Below are positions 43,778 to 52,098 of a stretch of DNA of 64,000 bases, in pieces. The DNA comes from Brevundimonas sp. G8 (GTDB lineage Bacteria > Pseudomonadota > Alphaproteobacteria > Caulobacterales > Caulobacteraceae): the NCBI RefSeq assembly GCF_902506205.1, contig NZ_LR732816.1, positions 905,975 to 969,974 of the forward strand, read 5' to 3'. The stretch's first letter is position 1. Each line of letters starts with the position of its first letter. A program made the position numbers and the translations under genes. Under the pieces are notes generated by a model. The model had not been told where the DNA came from, did not search any database, and worked only from the letters and a program-made list of their open reading frames with translations.

Positions 43778-44194
43778 ATGTGGCAGTCGCCGCCAAGAAC
43801 TCGACAGTCGAAACGTCTGCGCGCCGACATGACGAGCGCGGAAGCGATCCTGTGGGCGATGCTGCAAAACCGACAACTGGACGGGCTGAAGTTTCGACGA
43901 CAGGCGCCGGTCGCCGGAGCGATCTCGGACTTCGCCTGTCATGAGATCAAGCTGGTGATCGAACTGGATGGCGGCGTGCATGATCTGCACGAGGCACGGG
44001 ACGCCGTTCGGGACGCTCGGATCGAGGCGGCGGGCTATACGGTGCTGCGGTTTCGGAACGCGGAGTTTTCAAGAAACCCAGCGGTCGTGACCGAGGCCAT
44101 ACGGCGACATGCCGTGGGGCGGACACAGCCCCCTCATCCGACCGGCTCCGCCGGCCACCTTCTCCCCCGAGGGGAGAAGGAAACCGACGAGTAG
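43778..44194 (+). CDS. DUF559 (Vsr-like) endonuclease-domain protein
   Basis: 138 residues from the ATG at 43778; an ATG at 43829 (MTSAEAILWAML) is possible, but the upstream RTRQSKRLRAD matches the usual start of the domain. Core motifs of this PD-(D/E)XK-like family are LKFRRQAPVAGAISDFAC (Asp), KLVIELDGGVHD (Glu/Asp) and GYTVLRFRNAEF. The last 22 or so residues (PPHPTGSAGHLLPRGEKE) are translated from the right-hand repeat and are not part of the fold. Cellular role unknown. The gene is bracketed by inverted repeats. Confidence 0.9.
   Translation: MWQSPPRTRQSKRLRADMTSAEAILWAMLQNRQLDGLKFRRQAPVAGAISDFACHEIKLVIELDGGVHDLHEARDAVRDARIEAAGYTVLRFRNAEFSRNPAVVTEAIRRHAVGRTQPPHPTGSAGHLLPRGEKETDE
44129..44180 (-). 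repeat. Right 52-bp palindromic repeat (inverted copy)
   Basis: Inverted copy of 43713-43764. Hairpin 2 reads CCGGC GGA GCCGG instead of CCCGC GGA GCGGG, so both changed bases keep pairing. It overlaps the 3' end of the DUF559 reading frame. Confidence 0.85.
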
Positions 44195-44197
44195 ATC

Positions 44198-45250
44198 TTA
44201 CTTCCCGAACAGCTTGTTCCAGCGGCGCTTGTCGCGAGCCTTCCAGGCGCCGCGATGGTAGGCGTCGGAGCCGATCAGGGGGACGACGGTGGTGGCTTCG
44301 GCGAAGACCATCTGTTCGTGGGTGGTCTGGACCTTGCCCCAGGAGGCGGCCTCTTTCAGGGTCGAGGACGAGCAGGCGCCGTCGCGGACGTCGGCGACGG
44401 TGATCTGGACGGCATAGCGGTGCATCTCGGCCTCGACGCCGAGGATTTCGGCGCAGACGACGGTGTCCTGGGCGAAGTTCTTGGGCACGCCGCCGCCGAC
44501 CATGAACAGGCCGGTGACGCCCGCGGCGATCTTGATGTCGGTCAGTTCGCGGAAGTCGGCGATGGCGTCCAGCATCAGATAGGGCTGGCCAGCGGCCGCA
44601 CGCTCCTTCTGGTGCTTGACCAAACCAAAGCCGGCCGAGCTGTCGACGAAGGCCGGGCAGAAGATCGGCACGCCCTCTTCATAGGCGGTCTGGATCAGCG
44701 AGCCGGGCTTCTTGGCGTTGCCCTCGCTCAGCCACTTGCCCATTTCCCAGATGAACTCGCGCGAGGAATAGCCGCGCGGCTCCAGCCGGTTGGCGATCTC
44801 CAGGATGGTGTGGTCGCAGGCCTGGAGCTCTTCCTCGTCGATATAGGTGTCGTAGATCCGGTCGATGTAGTTCTCACGCAGGACGTTGTCGTCCACTTCG
44901 CCGGCGGCTTGATAGTGTTTGAAGCCCAGGGCCTCGAAGAAATCCATGTCCACGATGGAGGCGCCAGTGGCGACGACGGCGTCCACCATGCCGAACTTCA
45001 CCATGTCGCGGTACACATGCATGCAGCCGCCGGCCGAGGTCGAACCGGCCAGAATCAGCCAGGGCGAGCAGTCCTTGTCCTCGATCGCCATGGAGAAAAT
45101 GTCGGCGGCGCGGGCGGTGTCGCGCGAGCTGAATGACATCTTGCGCATGCTGTCGATGATCGGACGCGCGTCGAAGGACGTGATGTCCACGTGCTCGACG
45201 ACATTTTGCAGCAGTTGGGCCTTGGTGTTGGCCTGGACGGGTGCGTTCAT
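44198..45250 (-). CDS. Deoxyhypusine-synthase-like polyamine enzyme
   Basis: 350 residues from the ATG at 45250. Strong deoxyhypusine synthase family features: an NAD-binding glycine region, VATGASIVDMDFFEALG, IFCPAFVDSSAGFGL, MVGGGVPKNFAQD, and the catalytic Lys in ASWGKVQ. Bacteria lack the eIF5A substrate. Such homologues act instead on free polyamines, giving homospermidine-like products or, with agmatine, bis-guanidino compounds. The gene directly follows an ornithine/lysine decarboxylase gene on the same strand, which supports a polyamine role. Confidence 0.9.
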   Translation of the reverse strand: MNAPVQANTKAQLLQNVVEHVDITSFDARPIIDSMRKMSFSSRDTARAADIFSMAIEDKDCSPWLILAGSTSAGGCMHVYRDMVKFGMVDAVVATGASIVDMDFFEALGFKHYQAAGEVDDNVLRENYIDRIYDTYIDEEELQACDHTILEIANRLEPRGYSSREFIWEMGKWLSEGNAKKPGSLIQTAYEEGVPIFCPAFVDSSAGFGLVKHQKERAAAGQPYLMLDAIADFRELTDIKIAAGVTGLFMVGGGVPKNFAQDTVVCAEILGVEAEMHRYAVQITVADVRDGACSSSTLKEAASWGKVQTTHEQMVFAEATTVVPLIGSDAYHRGAWKARDKRRWNKLFGK

Positions 45251-45344
45251 TTCGGAGGTTTCCCTTTGATTTGAGCGCCCGTCGAACAAGCAGACATGCC
45301 GGGACGGAGCGACCGACAGGACCGATAGACTTACAGCCTCAAAC

Positions 45345-45447
45345 CGTCACCCTCGGACTTGATCCGAGGGTCTGACGCGCCGGCGCGAACGTCCCGCAAC
45401 GGGAGTCGCGGACAGCCCGATCCTCGGGTCGAGCCCGAGGATGACGG
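45345..45447. repeat. Pair of palindromic repeats between polyamine genes
   Basis: Two hairpins: CCCTCGGA / TCCGAGGG (45350-45357, 45363-45370) and ATCCTCGGG / CCCGAGGAT (45420-45428, 45434-45442). The flanking GTCACCCTCGG and GAGGATGACGG make the whole 103-bp block roughly symmetric. It resembles the GGATCCTCGGG-type palindromes scattered through alphaproteobacterial genomes. It lies in the 213-nt gap between the decarboxylase and the deoxyhypusine-synthase-like gene and could attenuate transcription between them. Confidence 0.7.
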
Positions 45448-45463
45448 ATGGGGTTGGAGCGAC

Positions 45464-46729
45464 CTACTTCCGGCGCGACTTGCGCTGACCGGCCTTACCC
45501 TTGGGACGTGACAGGCGCACGACCTTGCGGGCGTTCTCTTCCGCCGTGGTGCGCACGGTCGGGATGGAGCGCGGGGCCAGACCATAGAGCGAGGCCATCG
45601 GGGCGTCCTCAACCACGGCGAGATCATGCTCGCCATAGCCGTTGAAGCCGGTCGACATCGCAACGCCATAGGCGCCCAGCATGCCGATCTCGATGAAGTC
45701 GCCTTCGCGCACATCGGCCGGCAGCCAGAACGGGCCTGGCATATGGTCGATGGAATCGCAGGTCGGGCCGTAGAACTGGAACGCCTTCAGATCGCTCGCC
45801 GCTTCGCCGTCCCGAACCAGCTTGGTCGGGAAGGGCCAGCGCGAATGGGTTGCGTCGAACAGTGAGCCGTACGAGCCGTCGTTCAGATACAGGGCGTCGC
45901 CCTTGCGCAGATCGACGCGGGCCAGGATCGACGAGGACTCGGCGACCAGCGCCCGGCCGGGCTCGCACCACAGCTCGGTCGTTTCCGACACGGGCATGTC
46001 GTTGAAGCCACGATGGATGGCGTCGGCGTATTCGCTCATGTCCGGCGGGACCATGCCCGGATAGACCGAGGGGAAACCGCCGCCGACATCGACGATGTCC
46101 ACGATGACGCCCGCGCGGCTGATCGACCGGCCGACCTGGGCCATGGCGGCCTGGTAGGCGGTCGGGCGCATGCACTGGCTGCCGACGTGGAACGAAACGC
46201 CCATCAGGCCTTCCTTCACCGCCTGACGGGTTTCCATCAGAAGGGCCGGAGCCTGATCCGCCGAAACGCCGAACTTGCCCGAAAGCGTATAGGCCGCGCC
46301 GTCGGCCGAGACGGCCATCCGCACGATCAGGTTCAGGTCGTCCGCGCCGCCGGTGGCGTCGAGGATCTTGTTCAGCTCATCGACGCAGTCGAGCGAGAAG
46401 GTCCGCACGCCGTGATCGAAATAGGCCTTGGTGATCGCAGACCGGCTCTTGACCGGGTGCATGAAGGCCAGACGCACGTCATGGCTGACCGAGCGAACCA
46501 GCTCGATCTCGGCGATGGACGCCACGTCGAAACCGCGAACGCCCGCCTCGATCAGGGTCTCGACGACCCAACGCGACGGATTGGCCTTCACGGCATAGAA
46601 GACGTCGGCCTTTAGATTATCCTGGAACCAGCGCGCCGCTACGGAAACCGAACGCGGTCGCACGAGGGCGACGGGACGTTCAGGGGACCGCTCACGGACC
46701 AGGTCCAGGGGAAGCTGATACGTGCGCAA
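45464..46729 (-). CDS. PLP-dependent ornithine/lysine decarboxylase (alanine racemase fold)
   Basis: 421 residues from a TTG at 46729, preceded by GGGGG at about 9 nt. PLP-binding Lys in FYAVKANP, HVGSQC, the phosphate-binding VDVGGGFPSVYPG, CEPGRALVAES and the active-site Cys in GPTCDSIDHM, typical of eukaryotic-type ODC. It decarboxylates ornithine and/or lysine to putrescine/cadaverine. The last 30 residues (RLSRPKGKAGQRKSRRK) are a basic extension beyond the usual end. Followed by the deoxyhypusine-synthase-like gene. Confidence 0.94.
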   Translation of the reverse strand: MRTYQLPLDLVRERSPERPVALVRPRSVSVAARWFQDNLKADVFYAVKANPSRWVVETLIEAGVRGFDVASIAEIELVRSVSHDVRLAFMHPVKSRSAITKAYFDHGVRTFSLDCVDELNKILDATGGADDLNLIVRMAVSADGAAYTLSGKFGVSADQAPALLMETRQAVKEGLMGVSFHVGSQCMRPTAYQAAMAQVGRSISRAGVIVDIVDVGGGFPSVYPGMVPPDMSEYADAIHRGFNDMPVSETTELWCEPGRALVAESSSILARVDLRKGDALYLNDGSYGSLFDATHSRWPFPTKLVRDGEAASDLKAFQFYGPTCDSIDHMPGPFWLPADVREGDFIEIGMLGAYGVAMSTGFNGYGEHDLAVVEDAPMASLYGLAPRSIPTVRTTAEENARKVVRLSRPKGKAGQRKSRRK

Positions 46730-46828
46730 TTCACGTAACCCCCTGCTAATTGTTAAACCCAGACCGGCGTTAGCGGCGCAGAAAGGACCTACGGGGTCCG
46801 CCGGAAGGCGCGATATGGGGACTTCGAA

Positions 46829-46889
46829 CTGTCATGTAAAGGGGTTTTTTCGTGGCAGGGCCTGGGTTTGGCCACGGCTCGACTGTCAC
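46829..46889 (+). promoter_or_regulatory. Two CTGTCA-type half sites upstream of the DUF2254 gene
   Basis: CTGTCAT (46829-46835) and CTGTCAC (46883-46889) resemble half sites of PhoB boxes. Each lacks a good second repeat at the usual 11-nt spacing. The 240-nt region between the divergent decarboxylase and DUF2254 genes otherwise holds only a T-rich run (46845-46850). Weak evidence. Confidence 0.2.
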
Positions 46890-46969
46890 AAATGTCCGTC
46901 CACCCCATGAAACCCCGTCATGGCGGCAACCTTGGCCGTTCCTTCCCGTTCAGCAGCCTGGAGGCGTGA

Positions 46970-48199
46970 ATGAACCGCTGGATATTCTTGTGGCGCAAGT
47001 TGAAACGCCAGCTTTGGGTGCGCGCGACGGCCTATGCGGGCGTCGGGGTGGCTGCGGCGCTGCTGGCCGTCTTCCTGGCGCCATGGGTTCCCGCCCCGAT
47101 GGCCGAGCGACTGGGCGGCCAGTCAGTGGAATCGATACTGACGATCCTGGCGTCCAGCCTGCTGGGCGTGGCGACGTTTTCGGTCGGGGCCATGGTCACG
47201 GCCTATACCTCCGTATCGTCAGCAGCCAGTCCGAGGGTCGCCGCCCTGGTGACCAGCGACGAGGAGACGCAGAAGTCCCTGGCCACCTTCGTCGGCGCCT
47301 TTCTCTACGCCATTGTCGCGGTGACGGCGATCAACGCCCATTATTACGGCCAGAACGGCCGAGCCATCCTGTTCCTGTTCAGCCTGGCGATGGTTGGGCT
47401 GGTGGCGTTTCGGCTGCTCGCCTGGATCAACAGACTGTCGAGCCTGGCCCGGGTAGGTCACATGATCGATCTGGTTGAGGGCTATGCGCTCGACGCCCTG
47501 ACGCAGCGCCGCGACCTTCCGCTTCTTGGGGGCAGGCGGGGACACCTTTCAGCGGGAGCCGAGGTCAAGGCCCACGCCACCGGCTATGTCCAGAACGTCG
47601 ATCCCGCACGTCTTCAGGCGATGGCCGAGGCGCGCGATTGCGAAGTCGAGGTGGTCGCCGCACCTGGCGCACTGGTGCGGCGCGGGGGCGTGCTGGCGCG
47701 CATCAGCCTGCCGACCTGCGACGACCGTGCGCAGGATGATTTTCGATCCGCCTTCACGATCGGAGATTCGCGCTCATACGATCAGGATCCCCGCTTCGGC
47801 CTGATCGTGCTGGGCGAGATCGCAGCCAAGGCCCTGTCGCCCGGCGTGAACGATCCTGGAACCGCGATTCAGGTCATATCCAGCGGCGTACGCCTTCTCG
47901 ACATCTGGGCAGGCGATGCGGCGGTGGAAAAGCAGACGCCTGTTCGCGACCGGCTGTTCGTGCCGGGCATCGTCGACGCCGACCTTCTGGACGACGTGTT
48001 CGGCCCCGTAGCGCGCTACGGGGCGGGCGACCTGGCGGTTTCCATCAGACTGCAAAAAGGCCTCAGGGCGCTTGCAACGATACCGGCGCTGAGGCCGGCC
48101 ATCGAAACCCTCACGCAGGAGGCGCTGGAAAGATGCCGCGCGGTCCTGCCGATCCCTGCCGATGTCTCACGGGTCGAGGCCGCGGCTGAAGGCCGCTGA
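46970..48199 (+). CDS. DUF2254 family membrane protein
   Basis: 409 residues. Four N-terminal transmembrane segments (about 18-38, 58-80, 106-123 and 130-148) with the family pattern LASSLLGVATFSVGAMVTAYTSVSSAASPRV and GYVQNVDP. The soluble C-terminal part has a GLIVLGEIAAKALSPGVNDPGTAIQV stretch that is the strongest DUF2254 signature. Function is unknown. Located just upstream of the phnCDE-pstS group but separated by 107 nt. Confidence 0.88.
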   Translation: MNRWIFLWRKLKRQLWVRATAYAGVGVAAALLAVFLAPWVPAPMAERLGGQSVESILTILASSLLGVATFSVGAMVTAYTSVSSAASPRVAALVTSDEETQKSLATFVGAFLYAIVAVTAINAHYYGQNGRAILFLFSLAMVGLVAFRLLAWINRLSSLARVGHMIDLVEGYALDALTQRRDLPLLGGRRGHLSAGAEVKAHATGYVQNVDPARLQAMAEARDCEVEVVAAPGALVRRGGVLARISLPTCDDRAQDDFRSAFTIGDSRSYDQDPRFGLIVLGEIAAKALSPGVNDPGTAIQVISSGVRLLDIWAGDAAVEKQTPVRDRLFVPGIVDADLLDDVFGPVARYGAGDLAVSIRLQKGLRALATIPALRPAIETLTQEALERCRAVLPIPADVSRVEAAAEGR

Positions 48200-48306
48200 A
48201 TGGGTCGGCTATGGACGAGGTCGCACGCCGTGTGCGATTAAGGCCTTGCCTAGACGCCTTCGTCGCGTCATGCGGCGCCCCTTCGCCACAGCCTCCTAGC
48301 GAGTTC

Positions 48307-49116
48307 ATGAGTTCATCCGCAGCCGCCGTCTCCCCCGGGCTCGTCCTGGCGCGCGACGTGTCGAAGACCTTCGGATCGCGAAAGGCGCTGGACGGCGTCT
48401 CGATTTCCGTGGCCTCCGGCGAAATGGTCGCCCTGATCGGTCCGTCCGGTTCGGGCAAGTCCACCCTGCTCCGCTCCATCACCGGCCTGCAGTCGATCGA
48501 TGCGGGCAAGGGCACGATCCAGGTGTTCGGCGAGACGGTGCAGAAGGACGGCCGGGTCACCGGCTCCGTGCGCAAGGCGCGCGGCAAGCTGGGCATGATC
48601 TTCCAGCAGTTCAATCTGGTCGGCCGGCTCAGCCTGTTCTCCAACGTCATGCTGGGCGCGCTCGGGCGCCTGCCCGCGTGGAAGGGTCTGCTGGGGGCCT
48701 GGCCCCAGGCGGACAAGGACAAGGCCATGGCGGCCCTGCACCGCGTCGGGGTGTCCGACTACGCCGCCCAGCGCGCCAACACCCTTTCCGGCGGCCAGCA
48801 GCAACGCGGCGCCATCGCCCGCGCCATCGTGCAGGGCGCCAAGGCCATCTTGGCCGACGAACCCGTCGCCTCGCTGGACCCGGTGTCCGCGCGCAAGGTG
48901 ATGGAACTGCTGGTCGAGCTGAACAAGCGCGACGGGATGGGCGTGATCGTCACCCTGCACCAGGTCGACTACGCCATCCGCTACTGCGACCGCGTCATCG
49001 CCCTGCAGGGCGGCAAGATCGTCTATGACGGTCCGTCAACGGCGCTGGACCAACAACGTCTGATCGAAATCTACGGTCCCGAATTCGAGGACGCGTTCTG
49101 GGAGACCAAGGCATGA
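48307..49116 (+). CDS. phnC: Phosphonate/phosphate ABC transporter ATP-binding protein
   Basis: 269 residues from the ATG at 48307. Walker A GPSGSGKST, Q-loop FQQFNLVGRL, signature LSGGQQQRGAIARA, Walker B AILADEPVASLD and the H-loop TLHQVDYAI, in the PhnC pattern. It energises uptake with PhnE and the binding protein PhnD. Its end overlaps phnD (ATGA). No C-P lyase genes are nearby, so the imported substrate may be phosphate, phosphite or phosphonate. Confidence 0.95.
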   Translation: MSSSAAAVSPGLVLARDVSKTFGSRKALDGVSISVASGEMVALIGPSGSGKSTLLRSITGLQSIDAGKGTIQVFGETVQKDGRVTGSVRKARGKLGMIFQQFNLVGRLSLFSNVMLGALGRLPAWKGLLGAWPQADKDKAMAALHRVGVSDYAAQRANTLSGGQQQRGAIARAIVQGAKAILADEPVASLDPVSARKVMELLVELNKRDGMGVIVTLHQVDYAIRYCDRVIALQGGKIVYDGPSTALDQQRLIEIYGPEFEDAFWETKA

Positions 49117-50126
49117 GCCTGTCCCGTTTTTCCCCCACACGTCGTCTGATGGCGGCTGCCGGCGCGGCCGTCATGATCATGGGCCTGGCGGCCTGTGGCG
49201 GCGGTGACGACAAGAAGGCCGGCGGCGCGCCGACCGAGATCACCTTCTCGATCCTGTCGGCCGAGGGCCAGGCCTCGTCCGGCCCGATGTGGCAGCCGCT
49301 GCTGGACGACATGTCCAAGGCCATCGGCGTGCCGGTCAAACCCTATTTCGGCTCGAACTATACGGTTCTGGTCGAGGCCATGCGCGGCAACCACACCCAG
49401 GTCGGCTGGTTCTCGGCCAAGCCCGAGGTCGAGGCCATCGACCGCGCCAAGGCCGAGGTCATCGCCCGCACCGTCAACCGCGAAGGTCTGGACAGCTATC
49501 AGTCGACCCTGATCGTCAAGAAGGGCTCGGGCATCACGCTGGATAAGGTCATGGCGTGCGGCAAGCAGTACAACTTCGGCATCGGCGACGCCCAGTCGAC
49601 GTCGGGCACCCTGGCCCCGCTGACCTTCCTGTTCAATCCGCGCGGCGTCGTCCCGGCCCAGTGCTTCAAAACCGTGCGCTCGGCCAACCACCAGGCCAAC
49701 GCCTTTGGCGTCGCCACCGGCGTGATCGAAGTGGCCACGTCCAACAGCGTCAACACCGTCTTCATGCGCCGCGAGAACCCGCAACTGGCCGGCCAGATCG
49801 AGGAAATCTGGACCTCGCCCCCCATCCCCGAGAGCGGCATCGTCGTGCGCGAGGATTTGGACCCGGCGCTGAAGGAAAAAATCCGCAGCTTCTTCCTGAC
49901 CTATGGCCAAGGCGAAGGCGCCGAGGCCGAGCGTCAGCGCAAGGTTCTGGCCGACTTGGAATATTCCCGCTTCGCCGCCGCCGACGACAGCTATCTGGAC
50001 CCGATCCGCGAGATGATCGCCGACCAGAAGCTGGGCGATGCGCGCGCCAAGGGCGACACGACCGCCGCTGCCGCCGCCGAGCGCGAGCTTCAACGCCTGC
50101 GCAGCCTGCGTGAGGTCCGGCCTTGA
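49113..50126 (+). CDS. phnD: Phosphonate-type substrate-binding lipoprotein
   Basis: 337 residues. Signal peptide with lipobox LAAC (Cys28), so a membrane-anchored periplasmic lipoprotein. PhnD fold landmarks are ITFSILSAEGQAS, KPYFGSNYTVLVEAMRGN, VGWFSAKPEVEA, YQSTLIVKKGSGI, FGIGDAQSTSGTLAPLTFLF and NSVNTVFMR. The long helical C-terminus is usual. Overlaps phnC and phnE by 4 nt each. Confidence 0.95.
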   Translation: MSLSRFSPTRRLMAAAGAAVMIMGLAACGGGDDKKAGGAPTEITFSILSAEGQASSGPMWQPLLDDMSKAIGVPVKPYFGSNYTVLVEAMRGNHTQVGWFSAKPEVEAIDRAKAEVIARTVNREGLDSYQSTLIVKKGSGITLDKVMACGKQYNFGIGDAQSTSGTLAPLTFLFNPRGVVPAQCFKTVRSANHQANAFGVATGVIEVATSNSVNTVFMRRENPQLAGQIEEIWTSPPIPESGIVVREDLDPALKEKIRSFFLTYGQGEGAEAERQRKVLADLEYSRFAAADDSYLDPIREMIADQKLGDARAKGDTTAAAAAERELQRLRSLREVRP

Positions 50127-50935
50127 CCGCAGTCACGTCCCCCGCCCTCTCCATCCCTGAGGCGCCCAAGAAATCCACCCTGGCGTGGGCGGCCGACATC
50201 CTGGTGTGGGGCGGCGTGGCAGCCGTCCTGCTCTACAGCATCGACGCCGTCGATCTGCGCAACATCTCGCGCCTGTTCTCCGACAACGAGAGCACCCAGT
50301 TGTTCGTGCACGACCTGCTGCGGCCCGATTTCGGCGACTGGAAGATGTTCGTCGCCAAGATGTGGGAGACGGTGCAGATCGCCCTGTGGGGCACCTTCCT
50401 GGCCGTCTTCCTGGGCGTTCCGCTGGGTCTGGCCGCCGCGCGCAACATCGCACCCGTCTGGATCGTGACGCCGGTGCGCTGGGTGATGAACCTGCTGCGT
50501 TCGGTGCCCGATCTGGTCATCGGCCTGCTGTTCGTGACCGCCGTGGGCCTGGGGCCGCTGGCCGGCGTCCTGGCCATCACCCTGAACACGGCCGGCGTGC
50601 TGGCCAAGCTGTTTTCCGAAGCCGTCGAGTCGATCGACAAGGGCCCCGTCGAGGGCGTGCGCGCCACCGGCGCCGGCAAGCTGCACGAGATCGTATGGGG
50701 CGTGTTGCCTCAGGTCGCGCCGCTGTGGACTTCGTTCGCCCTGTATCGCTTCGAATCCAACAGCCGTTCAGCGACGGTGCTCGGCCTGATCGGCGCGGGC
50801 GGCATCGGTCAGGTGCTGTTCGACAGCATGAACGCCTTCGACTTCCGGGCCGTGTCAGCCATCGTGATCGTCGTGGTCGTCGCCGTGACCCTGATCGACA
50901 CCCTGTCGCAGGTCATGCGTCGCCGCCTGCTGTAG
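50123..50935 (+). CDS. phnE: Phosphonate ABC transporter permease
   Basis: 270 residues from a TTG at 50123, overlapping the phnD stop as TTGA. About six membrane segments, with the permease EAA-type loop (SIDKGPVEGVRATGAGKLHEI...LPQVAPLW) and the PhnE pattern RSVPDLVIGLLFVTAVGLGPLAGVLAI split by Asp. Single permease gene, so probably a homodimer. Last gene of the phnCDE operon; a perfect hairpin follows its stop. Confidence 0.94.
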   Translation: MTAVTSPALSIPEAPKKSTLAWAADILVWGGVAAVLLYSIDAVDLRNISRLFSDNESTQLFVHDLLRPDFGDWKMFVAKMWETVQIALWGTFLAVFLGVPLGLAAARNIAPVWIVTPVRWVMNLLRSVPDLVIGLLFVTAVGLGPLAGVLAITLNTAGVLAKLFSEAVESIDKGPVEGVRATGAGKLHEIVWGVLPQVAPLWTSFALYRFESNSRSATVLGLIGAGGIGQVLFDSMNAFDFRAVSAIVIVVVVAVTLIDTLSQVMRRRLL

Positions 50936-50939
50936 CGGC

Positions 50940-50963
50940 GACAGTCCCGTTCGCGGGACTGTC
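50940..50963 (+). terminator. Perfect 10-bp hairpin with UUCG loop between phnE and pstS
   Basis: GACAGTCCCG (50940-50949), TTCG, CGGGACTGTC (50954-50963): a C(UUCG)G tetraloop stem of exceptional stability, 5 nt after phnE. There is no U-tract; ATAATC follows. The 3' arm ends in CTGTCAT (50959-50965), a PhoB half-site-like sequence, so a dual role is possible. Confidence 0.55.
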
Positions 50964-51014
50964 ATAATCCTCTGCTCTAAGCATCCCGAAATCGATGCTC
51001 AGGGAGAGCCCAGG

Positions 51015-52079
51015 ATGATCCGCACACTGAAACTGGCGGCTTCGGCCGCCGCCCTTCTGGCCTTGGCCGCCTGCGGCGATAGCGGCGGCGGGTCGGCCTC
51101 CGGCACGCGCGCCGGGATCTGGGCGGCCGGCTCGTCCACCGTCTTCCCCTTCGCCACGCGCGTCGCCGAGACCTTCGCCCGCGCCTCCAACGGCGCGGCG
51201 CCCCGCGTCGAATCGCTGGGCACCGGCGGCGGCATTCAGGCCTTCTGCCAGGGCGTCGGCCCGACCACCCCGGACATCGCCAACGCTTCGCGTCAGATGA
51301 AGCAGTCCGAGTTCGATCTGTGCGCCAAGAACGGCGTCACCGACATCGTCGAGATCAAGATCGGCTTCGACGGCATCGTCATCGCCACGGCCCGCAATGG
51401 CAACGGCTTCAACTTCGAACTGAACGACCTGTACGAAGGCTTGGCCAAGGAAGTTCCGGGCCCGAACGGGACCTTCGTCGCCAACCCGGCCAAGATCTGG
51501 AACCAGGTCAACGCCGGCCTGCCGAACCAGCGCATCCAGGTCTATGGCCCGCCGCCCACCTCGGGCACGCGCGACGCCTTCCTGGAGCTGGGCATGACGC
51601 CGGGCGCCAAGCTGGTGCCGGCCGTCAAGGCGATCGAAGGCGACAAGGACCGGTTCGAGGGCATCGCCCACACCCTGCGCGAGGACGGCGCCTGGATCGA
51701 CTCGGGCGAGAACGACAACGCCATCGTCCAGACCCTGACCCGCACGCCGGGCTCGCTGGGCGTGTTCGGCTATTCCTTCCTGGAACAGAACCTGGACACG
51801 GTGAAGGCCGAAACCATCGACGGCGTGTCGCCCACCGCCGACACCATCGCCAGCGGTGAATACCCGCTGTCGCGCAGCCTCTACATCTATGTGAAGAAGG
51901 CTCACATCGGCGTCATTCCGGGCCTGCAGCAGTTCGTGCAGGAGTTCCTGTCGGAAGGTTCGGCCGGCAAGGGCGGCTATCTGGCCGACCGCGGCCTGAT
52001 CCCGCTGCCGGAAGATCAACTGCTGGCCCAGCGCGCGACCATCGCCGCCATGACCCCCATGACGCGCCCCGCCAAGTAA
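51015..52079 (+). CDS. pstS: PstS-like phosphate-binding lipoprotein
   Basis: 354 residues with lipobox LAAC (Cys20). Phosphate-binding features are AAGSSTVFPF, SLGTGGGIQAFCQG, IANASRQMK, GFDGIVIA and PPTSGTRDAF, where the Ser/Thr/Arg/Asp ligands lie. Alphaproteobacterial PstS of this size usually works with PstCAB, which is not encoded nearby. Here it follows phnCDE. Preceded by AGGGAGA. A long hairpin follows the stop. Confidence 0.92.
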   Translation: MIRTLKLAASAAALLALAACGDSGGGSASGTRAGIWAAGSSTVFPFATRVAETFARASNGAAPRVESLGTGGGIQAFCQGVGPTTPDIANASRQMKQSEFDLCAKNGVTDIVEIKIGFDGIVIATARNGNGFNFELNDLYEGLAKEVPGPNGTFVANPAKIWNQVNAGLPNQRIQVYGPPPTSGTRDAFLELGMTPGAKLVPAVKAIEGDKDRFEGIAHTLREDGAWIDSGENDNAIVQTLTRTPGSLGVFGYSFLEQNLDTVKAETIDGVSPTADTIASGEYPLSRSLYIYVKKAHIGVIPGLQQFVQEFLSEGSAGKGGYLADRGLIPLPEDQLLAQRATIAAMTPMTRPAK

Positions 52080-52098
52080 GGCGGAACCCGACGGCCGT

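Larger units (their letters stand above)
43713..44180. mobile_element. Candidate nuclease-repeat unit: DUF559 gene within 52-bp inverted repeats
   Basis: Two 52-bp copies of the same palindromic repeat lie in opposite orientation at 43713-43764 and 44129-44180 and enclose one DUF559 nuclease gene. The copies agree at 50 of 52 positions. The whole 468-bp block sits between the convergent CobW-type GTPase and deoxyhypusine-synthase-like genes. No transposase is present. That the block moves as a unit is inference. Confidence 0.5.
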
